A DNA stretch of 64,000 nucleotides, from the IMG/VR virus record IMGVR_UViG_3300042731_009849, positions 1 to 64,000 of that record; one strand, written 5' to 3'. Positions 24,086-33,104 of this stretch are shown here, piece by piece. This stretch comes from a virus. The notes under the pieces were generated by a model, which was not told where the DNA came from, did no database searches, and saw only the letters and a list, made by a program, of their open reading frames with translations. A program made the translations under genes and the position numbers. Within the stretch, counting starts at the first letter, position 1. Every line of letters starts with the position of its first letter.

Positions 24086-24110
24086 ATCCCTACATACGTG
24101 CTGTTATACT
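24086..24110 (+). promoter_or_regulatory. Putative late-type promoter
   Basis: ATCCCTACA at 24086-24094 and TATACT at 24105-24110, with the same 19-base offset as the sites at 9184 and 29423, 32 bases before the ATG at 24142. Confidence 0.45.
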
Positions 24111-24141
24111 ATTATTGTTGACCTTTTATTTAGGAGACTAA

Positions 24142-24588
24142 ATGCCTCAATTTAATCAGACTGTCAAAAATGTAAGCGTGCCTACAGGTGGTGGTGCTTA
24201 TCGTGTTTGGGATAATACATATTCTGCTCCGGTTAAGAATCTAACCATCCTTGTTAGGTCCGTTGGAGTGGATGCAACCAAGCTTTCCAGGGAAGTTTTC
24301 TTTGGGGGTTACTTTACGGATGTGTCAGGTAACAAGGTTTCTGCCTACGCTGTTGACTCTATTCATGTAGGAGGTATCAGTCAGGCGGCTGCGGCTGCAG
24401 TCGGCACCAGCACATCTGAGGCTGCATATACTATCTATTCAGGTACAGGTATTCTTCCTGCAAATGTCCCAGGTAAATCGGTAGATCTCAACGGTTATCC
24501 TATTGTTGTAGAATTTAAAAACACAGATACGGTGGATATGCCTGTTGAGGTGATTTTTATCACTGAAGTTTTAAGTTCAAACGTTTAA
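24142..24588 (+). CDS. Small beta-rich virion protein (148 aa)
   Basis: A Gly, Val and Ser-rich protein with alternating beta strands and an Ala-rich loop near residues 82-92, like phage decoration or minor head proteins. It has a TAGGAG ribosome site and a putative late promoter of its own, which fits a protein made in many copies. No catalytic residues or membrane segments. A putative holin gene follows after 11 bp. Confidence 0.6.
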   Translation: MPQFNQTVKNVSVPTGGGAYRVWDNTYSAPVKNLTILVRSVGVDATKLSREVFFGGYFTDVSGNKVSAYAVDSIHVGGISQAAAAAVGTSTSEAAYTIYSGTGILPANVPGKSVDLNGYPIVVEFKNTDTVDMPVEVIFITEVLSSNV

Positions 24589-24599
24589 AGGAGTGTGTT

Positions 24600-24911
24600 A
24601 TGAGTGAACTGGTAAGCATTTTTAAGGATTTTGGTCCTTATATATTTCTCCCTGTTATTGTTCATTTTATTGTCAACGGTTTAAAGTCAAGGTTTGATTT
24701 TTTTCATACCGTTAATGGTCTTCGGGTTATCCACTTCCTTCCTGTAATACTTGGAGCTGCTGGTGGACTTCTTCTTCCGGAGGACTCTTTAGGTGATAAG
24801 CTTTTGGTAGGTGGTGGCTTGGGTTGCTTGAATCTTCTGATTTATAAAACTGTTACCGTTACCATTGCAAAAAAAGCTTCAATAGAGAAAAAGATCGAGT
24901 CTAAAAAATGA
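24600..24911 (+). CDS. Holin candidate (103 aa, three membrane segments)
   Basis: Three hydrophobic stretches at about residues 11-28, 42-58 and 66-88 and a Lys-rich C-terminal tail match the plan of class I holins, which form pores in the inner membrane at lysis. AAAGGAG precedes the ATG. It overlaps the next membrane-protein gene by four bases, and a third follows likewise, so the trio looks like a lysis cassette. No endolysin gene is in this cluster. A structural membrane protein remains an alternative. Confidence 0.5.
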   Translation: MSELVSIFKDFGPYIFLPVIVHFIVNGLKSRFDFFHTVNGLRVIHFLPVILGAAGGLLLPEDSLGDKLLVGGGLGCLNLLIYKTVTVTIAKKASIEKKIESKK

Positions 24912-25261
24912 AGACTGTCTTAAAAAGAGTATATGAATGGTTGTCTGATCATGTTGTAGTTGTTTTATCTGCTATCAGCGTTGCGGCAGTTGTTTTGTTT
25001 GCTTTATTTAAGAGAAAAGATATATTACCTCCAGTAGATTTTGAGAAGCCTAATGGTATATCTGAGGACCTTCAGGAGGCTGAGCATCTTAAAGGTTATA
25101 AGGAAGCGCTACAGGAGCAGATAATTGAGGTTGAGGGTTCTTTAAAGGAAACCGATGCCAACATTTCAGAAGTAGATCAGGAGATCGTTAAAACCAATAA
25201 AGAGATTGAGTCCATGGACTTTGATCAAAAACTGGATAAATTTGAGGAGCTGGGGTATTGA
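24908..25261 (+). CDS. Inner-membrane coiled-coil protein, spanin-like (117 aa)
   Basis: A single N-terminal membrane segment (about residues 14-34) with a basic stop, then a long charged coiled coil to the C-terminus. This is the architecture of i-spanins, which link inner and outer membranes during lysis of Gram-negative hosts. It starts in the last codon of the holin candidate (ATGA). The next gene also encodes a coiled-coil membrane protein. The call is by architecture only. Confidence 0.5.
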   Translation: MKTVLKRVYEWLSDHVVVVLSAISVAAVVLFALFKRKDILPPVDFEKPNGISEDLQEAEHLKGYKEALQEQIIEVEGSLKETDANISEVDQEIVKTNKEIESMDFDQKLDKFEELGY

Positions 25262-25713
25262 AGAAAGTAGTATCAGTTGTATTACTGTTGTTGTTTTCAT
25301 TGTTCTCTGTGAATTCTCTGGGTTACTCCAATAAAGCGTATTTGGTATATAACGATGTTCCTGGATACTGGTTTGATGAGCCTACTACTGATTTAATGCT
25401 GAAAGATCTTTCAGAGCTTTCATTAATCCGAGAGAAAAAGATCCCTGAGTTGGATACAAAAATACGATTGCAGGAAATACTTATTTCCAAGTACAAGGTC
25501 CAATTGGCAGTCTCAGAAAAGATCTCCGATAAGTATGAAGACGCTTTGGGAAAGTCCGAAAAGAACTATGATGCACTGGAAGAGCGGTACAGGCAATCTT
25601 TAAATGAAAACAGTAGATGGTATAAATCACCATCATTTTTATTTATAGTAGGTATAATATCAGGGGGACTCTTGGCAATAGGTCTCTCATATGGGCTGCA
25701 AGGAGCTGATTAA
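25258..25713 (+). CDS. Secreted coiled-coil protein with C-terminal membrane anchor (151 aa)
   Basis: Residues 1-24 form a typical signal peptide (two Lys, then a Leu/Val-rich core and a Ser-Leu-Gly end). A long coiled coil follows (about 50-120), and a membrane segment lies at about 123-145. The start is a TTG overlapping the previous stop, with GAGGAG upstream; starting later would remove the signal. There is no lipobox Cys, so it is not a classical o-spanin or u-spanin. It may work with the preceding coiled-coil protein in lysis. Confidence 0.55.
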   Translation: MKKVVSVVLLLLFSLFSVNSLGYSNKAYLVYNDVPGYWFDEPTTDLMLKDLSELSLIREKKIPELDTKIRLQEILISKYKVQLAVSEKISDKYEDALGKSEKNYDALEERYRQSLNENSRWYKSPSFLFIVGIISGGLLAIGLSYGLQGAD

Positions 25714-26093
25714 TGTCAACATCAACTATAACAGGTAGTATTACTTATCCAATCGTGCAGGACGGTGCATCTTCAAGTGTTCTGTTGGGATCTCCTGCCG
25801 TAGGATCTTCCTCTACAACAGGTCTTACAATTACGTATGCTGAGGGAGGTGCTCAGACACTTAGTGTCCCTACAGCTTCTCCCACATCTCTTCCCATGAG
25901 CACAGTCTCTTCAGGATCAGTATTCTATGTCGGTGCCAGTGCTCCGGTTGATGTTATTTTAAACGGTGGTGCTGAGACGATCTCTATAGGTGCTGGCGGT
26001 TTCATTCTTCTTGCTAAATGCAACATTACGGAAGCCACAGTGCAGGCAACTTCCTCACAGGCGGTAGTAACTTTCATTGTACTGGGTGATTAA
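25713..26093 (+). CDS. Small beta-rich virion protein (126 aa)
   Basis: A Ser, Thr, Gly and Val-rich protein predicted as beta sandwich, without charged motifs. Both ends overlap neighbours by one base (TAATG). Its composition resembles the proteins at 24142 and 1-334. It may be a head decoration or neck-fibre protein; no family recognised. Confidence 0.6.
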   Translation: MSTSTITGSITYPIVQDGASSSVLLGSPAVGSSSTTGLTITYAEGGAQTLSVPTASPTSLPMSTVSSGSVFYVGASAPVDVILNGGAETISIGAGGFILLAKCNITEATVQATSSQAVVTFIVLGD

Positions 26094-27016
26094 TGCTCAT
26101 TATCCAACCAGGTCATAACGCTCCTTCCGTTCTCAATGAGGTTGAGATGGCTATGCTCAACTCCAAGAGGTTGGTGGATATATCAGTAATGGATTATGAA
26201 GGTAATCCTGTAGATATAGAAGAGCAGATGACTAACGGCGGTACTGAGCCTACAGGGTATTTGTATCTTGATGTTTACGACTATACAAATACAATAGTTT
26301 ATTCAGAATCATACTGGCCTGTTTCCATCCCTGACAACAGACGGATAAAGCATATTGGCACAGGAAAATACGGCATAACCTGGGGAGACTCTTCAGGTGA
26401 AACAAATTCTTCAGGGGCGTATTTGTTCGCATGGAGAGTTAGACGTGCTTCAGGGGAAGAGGAAGTTTTTAGAGTACAACTTCTGGAAGTATACACTCCG
26501 GTAGTATTGTCGTTACTTCCCAGGTTACGTCTTCAGTTGGATAAATCCATTAAGGTTATCAATCCTGAAAAGTTTTGTACATTGGGTTATAGTGATTCTC
26601 AGCTCCTTTTGTATCTGCAGGCAGGTCTTGAGCGAATTAATCAGGCTCAACCATATGTAACTTTTGGAATGTCCAACTTTCCGTTCTGGCATGGATCTGA
26701 GTTGCTTATCAGGTGTGCTGTACTTGAAGGGCTTCGCAGCCAGTTCCTTTTTGCGGTGGATACGGATATTCCGCAGTTTTCGGACAGCGGACATTCGTTT
26801 GCCATTACGCATGCTCAGATGTTGAAACCCATGTATGATTCACTATCTTCGGAGATTTCAAAGGACATCAGAGAATTTAAGATGCACTATATCAACACAG
26901 GGTTCTCTATATCAGAGTACCGTGTTGGTTATGGTTTTTATCAGGGAATCCTGGCAGCCCCTACAGGTGCTTATTTCAGAAATTATTATAATTCGAACAT
27001 GCCTGGTACGTACTGA
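26093..27016 (+). CDS. Putative head-tail connector/neck protein (307 aa)
   Basis: Residues 1-145 form a beta-rich domain with Gly-rich turns; residues 150-307 are helical with an aromatic, conserved look typical of connector proteins that dock to the portal. It follows the virion genes and precedes two more neck-type genes and the sheath, the usual position for connectors. GGGTGA precedes the ATG. Exact counterpart not identified. Confidence 0.55.
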   Translation: MLIIQPGHNAPSVLNEVEMAMLNSKRLVDISVMDYEGNPVDIEEQMTNGGTEPTGYLYLDVYDYTNTIVYSESYWPVSIPDNRRIKHIGTGKYGITWGDSSGETNSSGAYLFAWRVRRASGEEEVFRVQLLEVYTPVVLSLLPRLRLQLDKSIKVINPEKFCTLGYSDSQLLLYLQAGLERINQAQPYVTFGMSNFPFWHGSELLIRCAVLEGLRSQFLFAVDTDIPQFSDSGHSFAITHAQMLKPMYDSLSSEISKDIREFKMHYINTGFSISEYRVGYGFYQGILAAPTGAYFRNYYNSNMPGTY

Positions 27017-27189
27017 TGACTGAAAAAAAGATAGAGGTTGATTTATCAGATCCTCAGTCAGAAGGTCAGGAAATACTTAATAACATATTCAATCCGGAGA
27101 GAATATCCGTACTGATTTCCAGAGTAAAAGATCCTCATGAAAAGAGGTCTCTGGAAGAGCTTGTATTAGAGTTTTTGGAAGGGCGGTAG
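27016..27189 (+). CDS. Small acidic protein in the neck gene cluster (57 aa)
   Basis: The ATG overlaps the previous stop (TGATG). The product is a charged, mostly helical 57-residue protein with no motif. The next gene follows after 6 bp. Tight overlap supports translation. Possibly a connector accessory; function unknown. Confidence 0.6.
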   Translation: MTEKKIEVDLSDPQSEGQEILNNIFNPERISVLISRVKDPHEKRSLEELVLEFLEGR

Positions 27190-27195
27190 TTTCCT

Positions 27196-28239
27196 ATGTC
27201 AACATGTGTTCCATGGCTTACGAAGGATGGCTGTAAAGGCCTGGGAGGTACTGCTGTAGGTTACTGGGGCAGGGATATTAATCGTAGGATTACCGCAGAC
27301 AATACTACAGGTAAGGAACTTGCCTCTCTACGGGAAGAGGTTTCTCTGGCAGGTGTTCGTGTGGAAGTTTGGATAGGCGCTACATCAGGTAATACCTGCA
27401 GTTGCTACAAAAAGTCTCATGCAAGCTCTGATCGGAAATGTAGAAGCTGTCATGGTGTTTTTGATGGTTACGTACCGGGGTATTTTAAGTGGGGCTACAA
27501 GACTTTGTGGATGGCTCCTACTGATGGTGACGTAATTCTTAGTAACCTTGAAATAACTACAGACTTCAAATCTTCAAAGGTACAAATAGTTTCAGGGGAA
27601 ACTGAAGGAAGTCTTGAAAGTGGTGATAAACCTTTTACACGAGATGCCATAGGTAGTGTTTGGGATTATGAAGCAGTTACATACGAGCGCATAAGTCAGT
27701 ATTCTTCAGTTGATGTTTACTATTCCACTGACTCAGGATCTACCTGGAGTCCTATATCAAATCTTCCAACGGATAATCCTTCAACGGGTTTGATAAGATT
27801 TAAGGCAGTTCTTCATAGAGACACTATTAATGTGCTTTCACCTTTCTTTGAGATAGTTCGGGCAAGGTATTCTGAAATTCCTTTAGGAAACCTGGATGCA
27901 GATGGGCAGTATCAGACAGGTCCTTTTATCAAGGTAATTAAGACCGTTCCTGAGAAAACAATTGTAAAATCAGAGTATGGTGATTATCCTGAAATAAACG
28001 GTCTATCCTTCTGGACAGTGGGTCTTTCATTTTTTGATTCTCGTATTGAGGTGGGATCTGATCAGGAGAAACTGGAAGGTCCTAATGTAGTAATTGAGTT
28101 TATGGACGGTACCTTTAAAGGGAGTCGCTTCATTCTGACTGCATGGTCAGGATCTGATCCCAGAGGATTTACAGTAATGACTCAAACGTTTAAGGTTCGA
28201 GCAGAAGACTCTGTAGGGCCTTTCTCTCTGGTGTGGTGA
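27196..28239 (+). CDS. Neck-region virion protein with Cys cluster (347 aa)
   Basis: Residues 68-86 contain Cys-x-Cys followed by Cys-x-x-Cys-His, a likely zinc site, and two more Cys occur near the N-terminus. The remainder is beta-rich with an Ig-like feel and a Phe/Trp-rich C-terminus. Position between connector and sheath genes suggests a neck or tail-completion protein. A GAAGGGCGG site precedes the ATG. Family not recognised. Confidence 0.6.
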   Translation: MSTCVPWLTKDGCKGLGGTAVGYWGRDINRRITADNTTGKELASLREEVSLAGVRVEVWIGATSGNTCSCYKKSHASSDRKCRSCHGVFDGYVPGYFKWGYKTLWMAPTDGDVILSNLEITTDFKSSKVQIVSGETEGSLESGDKPFTRDAIGSVWDYEAVTYERISQYSSVDVYYSTDSGSTWSPISNLPTDNPSTGLIRFKAVLHRDTINVLSPFFEIVRARYSEIPLGNLDADGQYQTGPFIKVIKTVPEKTIVKSEYGDYPEINGLSFWTVGLSFFDSRIEVGSDQEKLEGPNVVIEFMDGTFKGSRFILTAWSGSDPRGFTVMTQTFKVRAEDSVGPFSLVW

Positions 28240-28242
28240 TAT

Positions 28243-29406
28243 ATGGTTGCAACTCAAACAAGACCTTATTTGGAAATGAGATCCAGCCAGCCTTTTGATC
28301 CTACCGACAGATCCAGGTTTGGTCAGCTTCAGGAGACTGCCAAGGATGTCTTCATAAAAGAACTTACTGATTTTTTTGATTACACGAATCAGGACGGTCT
28401 TTCCAAGATTGAAGAGATTCCCAATATTCAAAAATTCTCCTTTGGTGGAAATGAAGGTTTATCAGGGCTTGAGACTGTAGTTAATATCATTACTGCATAC
28501 GGTGATACCCTGGATAAGTTCCCCATGATCTCCATCACGTCATCTTCTTACAGAGAGCGGGTTATGGGTATAGGTGGTACTTTTGTTTCTCAAATTCAAT
28601 ACCCTCCTTTTGTTTCAGGTACTGGTACAGGGCCTTTTAATTTAAATACATTGATATCCCCTTTGAATATTCAGATTAAAACAACTCCTCTGGATCAATA
28701 TACTCAATACTCCACTATCACTCTGGATCCTTCTCAGTTCGCAGATTTCTCTTCAGTGTCTGTGGCAGATATTGTCAGAGTGGTTAATAAGACTCAGGCA
28801 CTCTATTATACGCTCAAAGAATCTTCTTCAGGTTGTTTGGAGATAGAAGCCGGAGGAGCTGCATCTCCTTCAGATCGTAATTCAGTTGAAATTACTGGAG
28901 GAAATTCACAGCTGCTGTCCTTGCTAGGCTTAAGTGTTGGTCAATCTGCTTCATATACTGATGCAGACAATCCTATTCTGAACAGATATTCTCAGTCTGC
29001 TGATATGGTCATAAATATAGATGTAGTAGGCGATAGTATCAATACTCGTGCTGAGCTGTCTGACCTTGTTAGCGCTTTTTTTACATACTACACAAACAAG
29101 AATGCTTTTGAGTTTTTTGGAAGATCTTATTTTGACAGATCTGTTGCGGATGAATGGTATCATATATCATTAAATAATCAATTCTCCTGGAACGGTGAAA
29201 TTAATAAACCCAGACAGGGAGGGGAGCAGTATGAGCACATTTATGCAGTGCGAGGGTCTGTACCTATATTCATTGAAGACTTTATAGATAAGAAGACTTC
29301 TGGAGACGTATATATAGCTGACAAAACAAATGCAGTACCTATACCTACAGCATCAGGAGACTCCTTATCCGGTGATTATTTTGGTACTAACTATTTTAAA
29401 CTGTAA
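28243..29406 (+). CDS. Putative tail-completion/neck protein (387 aa)
   Basis: A mixed protein with helical N-terminus, a central beta domain and a conserved-looking C-terminal third containing Phe-Phe-Gly-Arg and a Trp-His-Ile-Ser strand. It lies directly before the tail sheath transcript, where phages usually encode the tail terminator or neck proteins. GGTGATAT precedes the ATG. A promoter and hairpin follow the gene. The functional call is by position. Confidence 0.5.
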   Translation: MVATQTRPYLEMRSSQPFDPTDRSRFGQLQETAKDVFIKELTDFFDYTNQDGLSKIEEIPNIQKFSFGGNEGLSGLETVVNIITAYGDTLDKFPMISITSSSYRERVMGIGGTFVSQIQYPPFVSGTGTGPFNLNTLISPLNIQIKTTPLDQYTQYSTITLDPSQFADFSSVSVADIVRVVNKTQALYYTLKESSSGCLEIEAGGAASPSDRNSVEITGGNSQLLSLLGLSVGQSASYTDADNPILNRYSQSADMVINIDVVGDSINTRAELSDLVSAFFTYYTNKNAFEFFGRSYFDRSVADEWYHISLNNQFSWNGEINKPRQGGEQYEHIYAVRGSVPIFIEDFIDKKTSGDVYIADKTNAVPIPTASGDSLSGDYFGTNYFKL

Positions 29407-29422
29407 ACAACCCATCTTTAAA

Positions 29423-29447
29423 ATCCCGACAATCTCTGTTCTATAAT
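29423..29447 (+). promoter_or_regulatory. Putative late-type promoter before the sheath gene
   Basis: ATCCCGAC at 29423-29430 and TATAAT at 29442-29447 with a 19-base offset, as at 9184 and 24086. Confidence 0.55.
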
Positions 29448-29491
29448 TGATACTGCGGTAGGTAGTATTGATCTGCTGTTTTCCATTTAAG

Positions 29492-29504
29492 CTCACGCAG
29501 TGAG
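29492..29504 (+). promoter_or_regulatory. Perfect hairpin in the sheath leader
   Basis: CTCAC and GTGAG pair with a 3-base loop, 7 bases before the AGGAG ribosome region of the sheath gene. It may stabilise this abundant message. Confidence 0.4.
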
Positions 29505-29521
29505 AGATTAGGAGATGCTGA

Positions 29522-31999
29522 ATGGCTTTTGGAGTTAATGGGTATGTTGACCCAGGAACATATATTCGAGAAAAAGTACAGCCTGGTGCTGTCTCTATTA
29601 CATCAGAGAGAACACTGGGTATTGTTGCTATTGCACCACGGACGCGTAGAGCGAATGATGAAGCTATTGTACGAGGTAAGGTATACAATGAGTCTTTGAC
29701 TCTCTCAACCTCCACTCCTTATGTAGCTACTCTTTCCAATACTTCCAACCGAGATCGTACCCAGGCAGTTCTTTACAGGAACAGTAATGCACTGGGTCTT
29801 GGTGATTGGAGTTTTGTTGCTGCAACTCTCGTAGGCGATGAATGGGCTGCTGCAACAATAGACGTATCTTCAGGAACAGGAACAGCTCAATACCTTTCGT
29901 TGAATGCAGATAATAAAGGTTTCATTAAACTGGATCTAGATGCCTTGGTTACTTCAGTCGGTGGTACTCCTGCTACAGCAAGTGGTGCCAATATTGCTGC
30001 TGCCATTAATGCAGGTTTGGTTGCAAGTCCTTTGTATGGATCTTCCTACAGTGCATTTGCTTCTTCTGCTACAGGTGTCACGTATCCGGTTATTACTCTT
30101 AACGGGGTAGCTACTGATTCAACTTCTGACATTAAGGTTATTTTGTCATCTCCTGCAGCTGCTGATGCTGCTTCTGAAGTATCCAATACTGCATGGGCTC
30201 CTACTACTGGTGCAGGAGTTCAATCCTCTACTGTAGTTCGTGTCAATGACGCACTGTACAGCTCGTCTGATACCTACACTATTGATTATGTAGCTGTGGA
30301 TATGCTTCTTGATGTATTATCCAACACTGCTACAGCAACTCCTTTAAGCTCTATCCTGTTTGTTGGTGCATATCCTGGATCTTCCAGTTATACTCAGAAT
30401 TATGACTATGAAGCTAACGGCAATTATCTTGATTGGGATACTACTTCATGGACGGATGCTACTATTACGGGACTTGATGGTGTCTTTACTGCAACAGGTA
30501 CAGATCTGAAAATAGGTTTCAACAACATCGATCCTATAACTGTCACATTGACCACCAATCTCCCTAATCCTGCAGCTGCTGATGTTGTAGCTGATATTAA
30601 TGCAGCTTTTACTGCATCTGCTTCTTACGGTCCTTTGTATGGTCATGTTGCTTCAGTAAGTGGCTCTGCTGTCAATCTGACAGCTCCTGCAATGTTTACT
30701 GATACACCTTCTTCCAAAGGTGCGGCATCCTCTATTTCTTTATTCGAAGGAACCACTTCTGGTGTAACTGATATCTTCGGGATAGCTTCCAGCTCCCTCC
30801 CTTATGAAATCTCAGGTACCGGTAACCGTCCTAACTTTGGTACAGTGTTCTACTCCTCGTATGATTATACCCGCCCCAGCACGGATTACGCTACTTCAAA
30901 TATTGTTTACACACCTGATCAGCTGTATGATTACTGCTCTCCTTTAACTCTGGCCAACTACCCTCGTAATGAGCTTGCTGTAGCTGGTGAGATTGCTTTT
31001 GAGAATGGTATCTCTGCTCTGTACATCACTCAGATTAATGACTCAACTGCTCCAGGGTACCCGACTCCTTCACAGGTAAATGCAGCTATTGATGTATGTC
31101 GTGAAAAATCCGGAATTACTGATTTAGTTGTTATTGATACCGCAGAAGCTCAGGCAGTATACCTGATGAATCATGTTTCTTCCATGAGTTCTATCACTGA
31201 AAAGAAATATCGTCGTGGTTGGTATGGTATGGCACGTGATACCGCTGTTGGAGATCCTGATACGCCTGATACATTCGTATATAGAGCTACCAGAACTCTT
31301 CAACCAGGTAACACTTCCTCCGGTAGAGGTCGTCAGATCCTTGTAGCTCCTGCCAACGTATCTCGTACACTGGTTCTGGAAGACGCTACAGAGGTTACTG
31401 TACAGCTTGATGGAAGTTACCTTGCTACAGCTGTTGCTGCAAGATTCTGCAGCCTCTCAGGTCCTTCAGAGGCTTTGTTGAACAAGACTGTTACAGGATT
31501 CCTCACTGACAGCACTTTTCAGACTTATCTGCAAGGTCAGCGTTATACTCTGGCAGGTAATGGCGTAACTGTTGTGACCAATGAAGCAGGTAACCTGACT
31601 CTGATTGATCCTCTTACAACTGAAGCAGGTGGGGCTAAAGTTGTACAGTTTGAAGAGATCTCCTCTTCTTCTCAGAAGGATGCTGTTACTCGTGCGGTTG
31701 CCAGGGCGTTGGATGGGAATGTAAAAGGTGTTGTTCCTGATGATCTCGCAGATTTTATTACTGACATTAAAACATGGATTTCCATTGCGATTAAAGGATC
31801 AATCTCAAACAGAGATATTGGTACTTACAGAAATCCCAACGGATCTACACGTGACATCGATTTGCTAACAGATATTGAAGCGTACCAGGATGAGAACGAT
31901 CCTCGTAGTTTTGTGTTCAGATATTGGTTCAATCTTAAGTACGTAGCCAAGAGATTTTTCGGTGAATATAGTGTCGATAATCCGTTCTACACTAACTAA
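29522..31999 (+). CDS. Contractile tail sheath protein (825 aa)
   Basis: The N-terminal start (Gly-Tyr-Val-Asp-Pro-Gly-Thr-Tyr-Ile near residues 7-15) and the C-terminal domain (about 600-825, ending in a Phe-Arg-Tyr-Trp-Phe-Asn strand and Tyr-Val-Ala-Lys) are those of phage sheath proteins, which contract to drive the tube into the host. Large beta-rich inserts in the middle (about 80-480) make it longer than the T4 protein and probably face outward. Its own promoter, hairpin and a good ribosome site support high expression. The tube gene follows after 10 bp. Confidence 0.9.
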   Translation: MAFGVNGYVDPGTYIREKVQPGAVSITSERTLGIVAIAPRTRRANDEAIVRGKVYNESLTLSTSTPYVATLSNTSNRDRTQAVLYRNSNALGLGDWSFVAATLVGDEWAAATIDVSSGTGTAQYLSLNADNKGFIKLDLDALVTSVGGTPATASGANIAAAINAGLVASPLYGSSYSAFASSATGVTYPVITLNGVATDSTSDIKVILSSPAAADAASEVSNTAWAPTTGAGVQSSTVVRVNDALYSSSDTYTIDYVAVDMLLDVLSNTATATPLSSILFVGAYPGSSSYTQNYDYEANGNYLDWDTTSWTDATITGLDGVFTATGTDLKIGFNNIDPITVTLTTNLPNPAAADVVADINAAFTASASYGPLYGHVASVSGSAVNLTAPAMFTDTPSSKGAASSISLFEGTTSGVTDIFGIASSSLPYEISGTGNRPNFGTVFYSSYDYTRPSTDYATSNIVYTPDQLYDYCSPLTLANYPRNELAVAGEIAFENGISALYITQINDSTAPGYPTPSQVNAAIDVCREKSGITDLVVIDTAEAQAVYLMNHVSSMSSITEKKYRRGWYGMARDTAVGDPDTPDTFVYRATRTLQPGNTSSGRGRQILVAPANVSRTLVLEDATEVTVQLDGSYLATAVAARFCSLSGPSEALLNKTVTGFLTDSTFQTYLQGQRYTLAGNGVTVVTNEAGNLTLIDPLTTEAGGAKVVQFEEISSSSQKDAVTRAVARALDGNVKGVVPDDLADFITDIKTWISIAIKGSISNRDIGTYRNPNGSTRDIDLLTDIEAYQDENDPRSFVFRYWFNLKYVAKRFFGEYSVDNPFYTN

Positions 32000-32009
32000 G
32001 GAGATATAA

Positions 32010-32459
32010 ATGCCTTTGCCAAATACAGCCACTAGAACTGATCATGCTCTATCCATTAGGGTGAGCGGTAAGACAATTGGTCAGATACAGGATTGGAACC
32101 CTCAACAGAACAGAACTGTTACTCATACGTATGAGCTCAATTCTGCTACATCCGGTGAAGTTTATGAGAACGTTCCTGGTAATATCACAGGATTGAATAT
32201 TACTGTCAATCGCTATGATCTGTATACTTCCAAAATGGAAGATGTGTGGGGACCTGACTTTTCTATTCAGATGCTTACTGATCAGACCAACCCTATACAG
32301 ATTCAGGAAAAATGGCTTAAACCTAACGGGACTCCAGAGGTATGGGTGTACTCAGGCTGCTGGTTCACTTCTCTTGGCCGTAACCACTCTGCTCAAGGGG
32401 ATCGCATTACTAAAGTTAATGCATCTCTCATGTACGTTAAAAAGTACAGAGTTTCCTAG
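32010..32459 (+). CDS. Tail tube protein (149 aa)
   Basis: A 149-residue beta-rich protein directly after the sheath, the invariant order in contractile-tail phages. It contains a Gly-Lys-Thr-Ile-Gly-x-Ile-Gln strand and a Trp-containing turn, and ends with a basic strand. The size fits tube proteins (about 150-170 residues). AAGGAGATATAA precedes the ATG. It forms the inner tube that delivers DNA. Confidence 0.85.
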   Translation: MPLPNTATRTDHALSIRVSGKTIGQIQDWNPQQNRTVTHTYELNSATSGEVYENVPGNITGLNITVNRYDLYTSKMEDVWGPDFSIQMLTDQTNPIQIQEKWLKPNGTPEVWVYSGCWFTSLGRNHSAQGDRITKVNASLMYVKKYRVS

Positions 32460-32567
32460 TCCTCGGAAATTTCCTCAAACTCTCTCCTTATAGTAAGTAA
32501 CCTTATCTGGAAATTAGTATATTTTCAGGAAACATTGACAATCTAAAGACAGATGGAGGCTTGAATA

Positions 32568-33104
32568 ATGTCAAAAGCCAAGCAAATTTTACTGGATCTG
32601 AATGCAGAACTGCAGGGACAGTTGTTGTGTGAAACTTACGAGATTAATGGCAGATCTTATGAGATGAAACTTCTCACTGACTCAGAGGCTGCCTGGTCAT
32701 ACAATATCATAGACAGCAAGAATACAGTCACTCTTACGTTGACAGCCCGTGTTGCAACTCTCGCAGTAGGTATCCGCAGCATTAACGGGTGCAGCATTGA
32801 AGAAATCTTTCAGGAGGATCTTGATGAGATTCTCAGTAAACGTACCCGGTACTACGATCACTTCGAGACTCTTAAGCAGGAAGAAAAGGATGAGTTGAGT
32901 AAGTTCCTGTCTCCGTATGATGGTTTTGAAGGAAAATACTTACTTTGCAAATTATTCTATGAATGGCTTGGGCAGCAACCTTCTACATTTTTGAATGATC
33001 TGTATACAAAATGGGGAGAGCTTCAGAAGCGACAGAATGATATGCAGGCATCCGTAAAAAAGTCCTTACCGGAGAGTTCGGAGAAGAGTACGGAAGAGAG
33101 CTGA
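32568..33104 (+). CDS. Tail assembly chaperone, short form gpG-like (178 aa)
   Basis: A helical, acidic protein between tube and tape-measure genes, the position of gpG-type chaperones that coat the tape measure during tail assembly. ATGGAGGC ribosome site precedes the ATG. Near its end, at 33056-33062, is the heptamer A AAA AAG in the correct frame for a -1 ribosomal slip; ribosomes that do not slip stop at 33104. Confidence 0.8.
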   Translation: MSKAKQILLDLNAELQGQLLCETYEINGRSYEMKLLTDSEAAWSYNIIDSKNTVTLTLTARVATLAVGIRSINGCSIEEIFQEDLDEILSKRTRYYDHFETLKQEEKDELSKFLSPYDGFEGKYLLCKLFYEWLGQQPSTFLNDLYTKWGELQKRQNDMQASVKKSLPESSEKSTEES

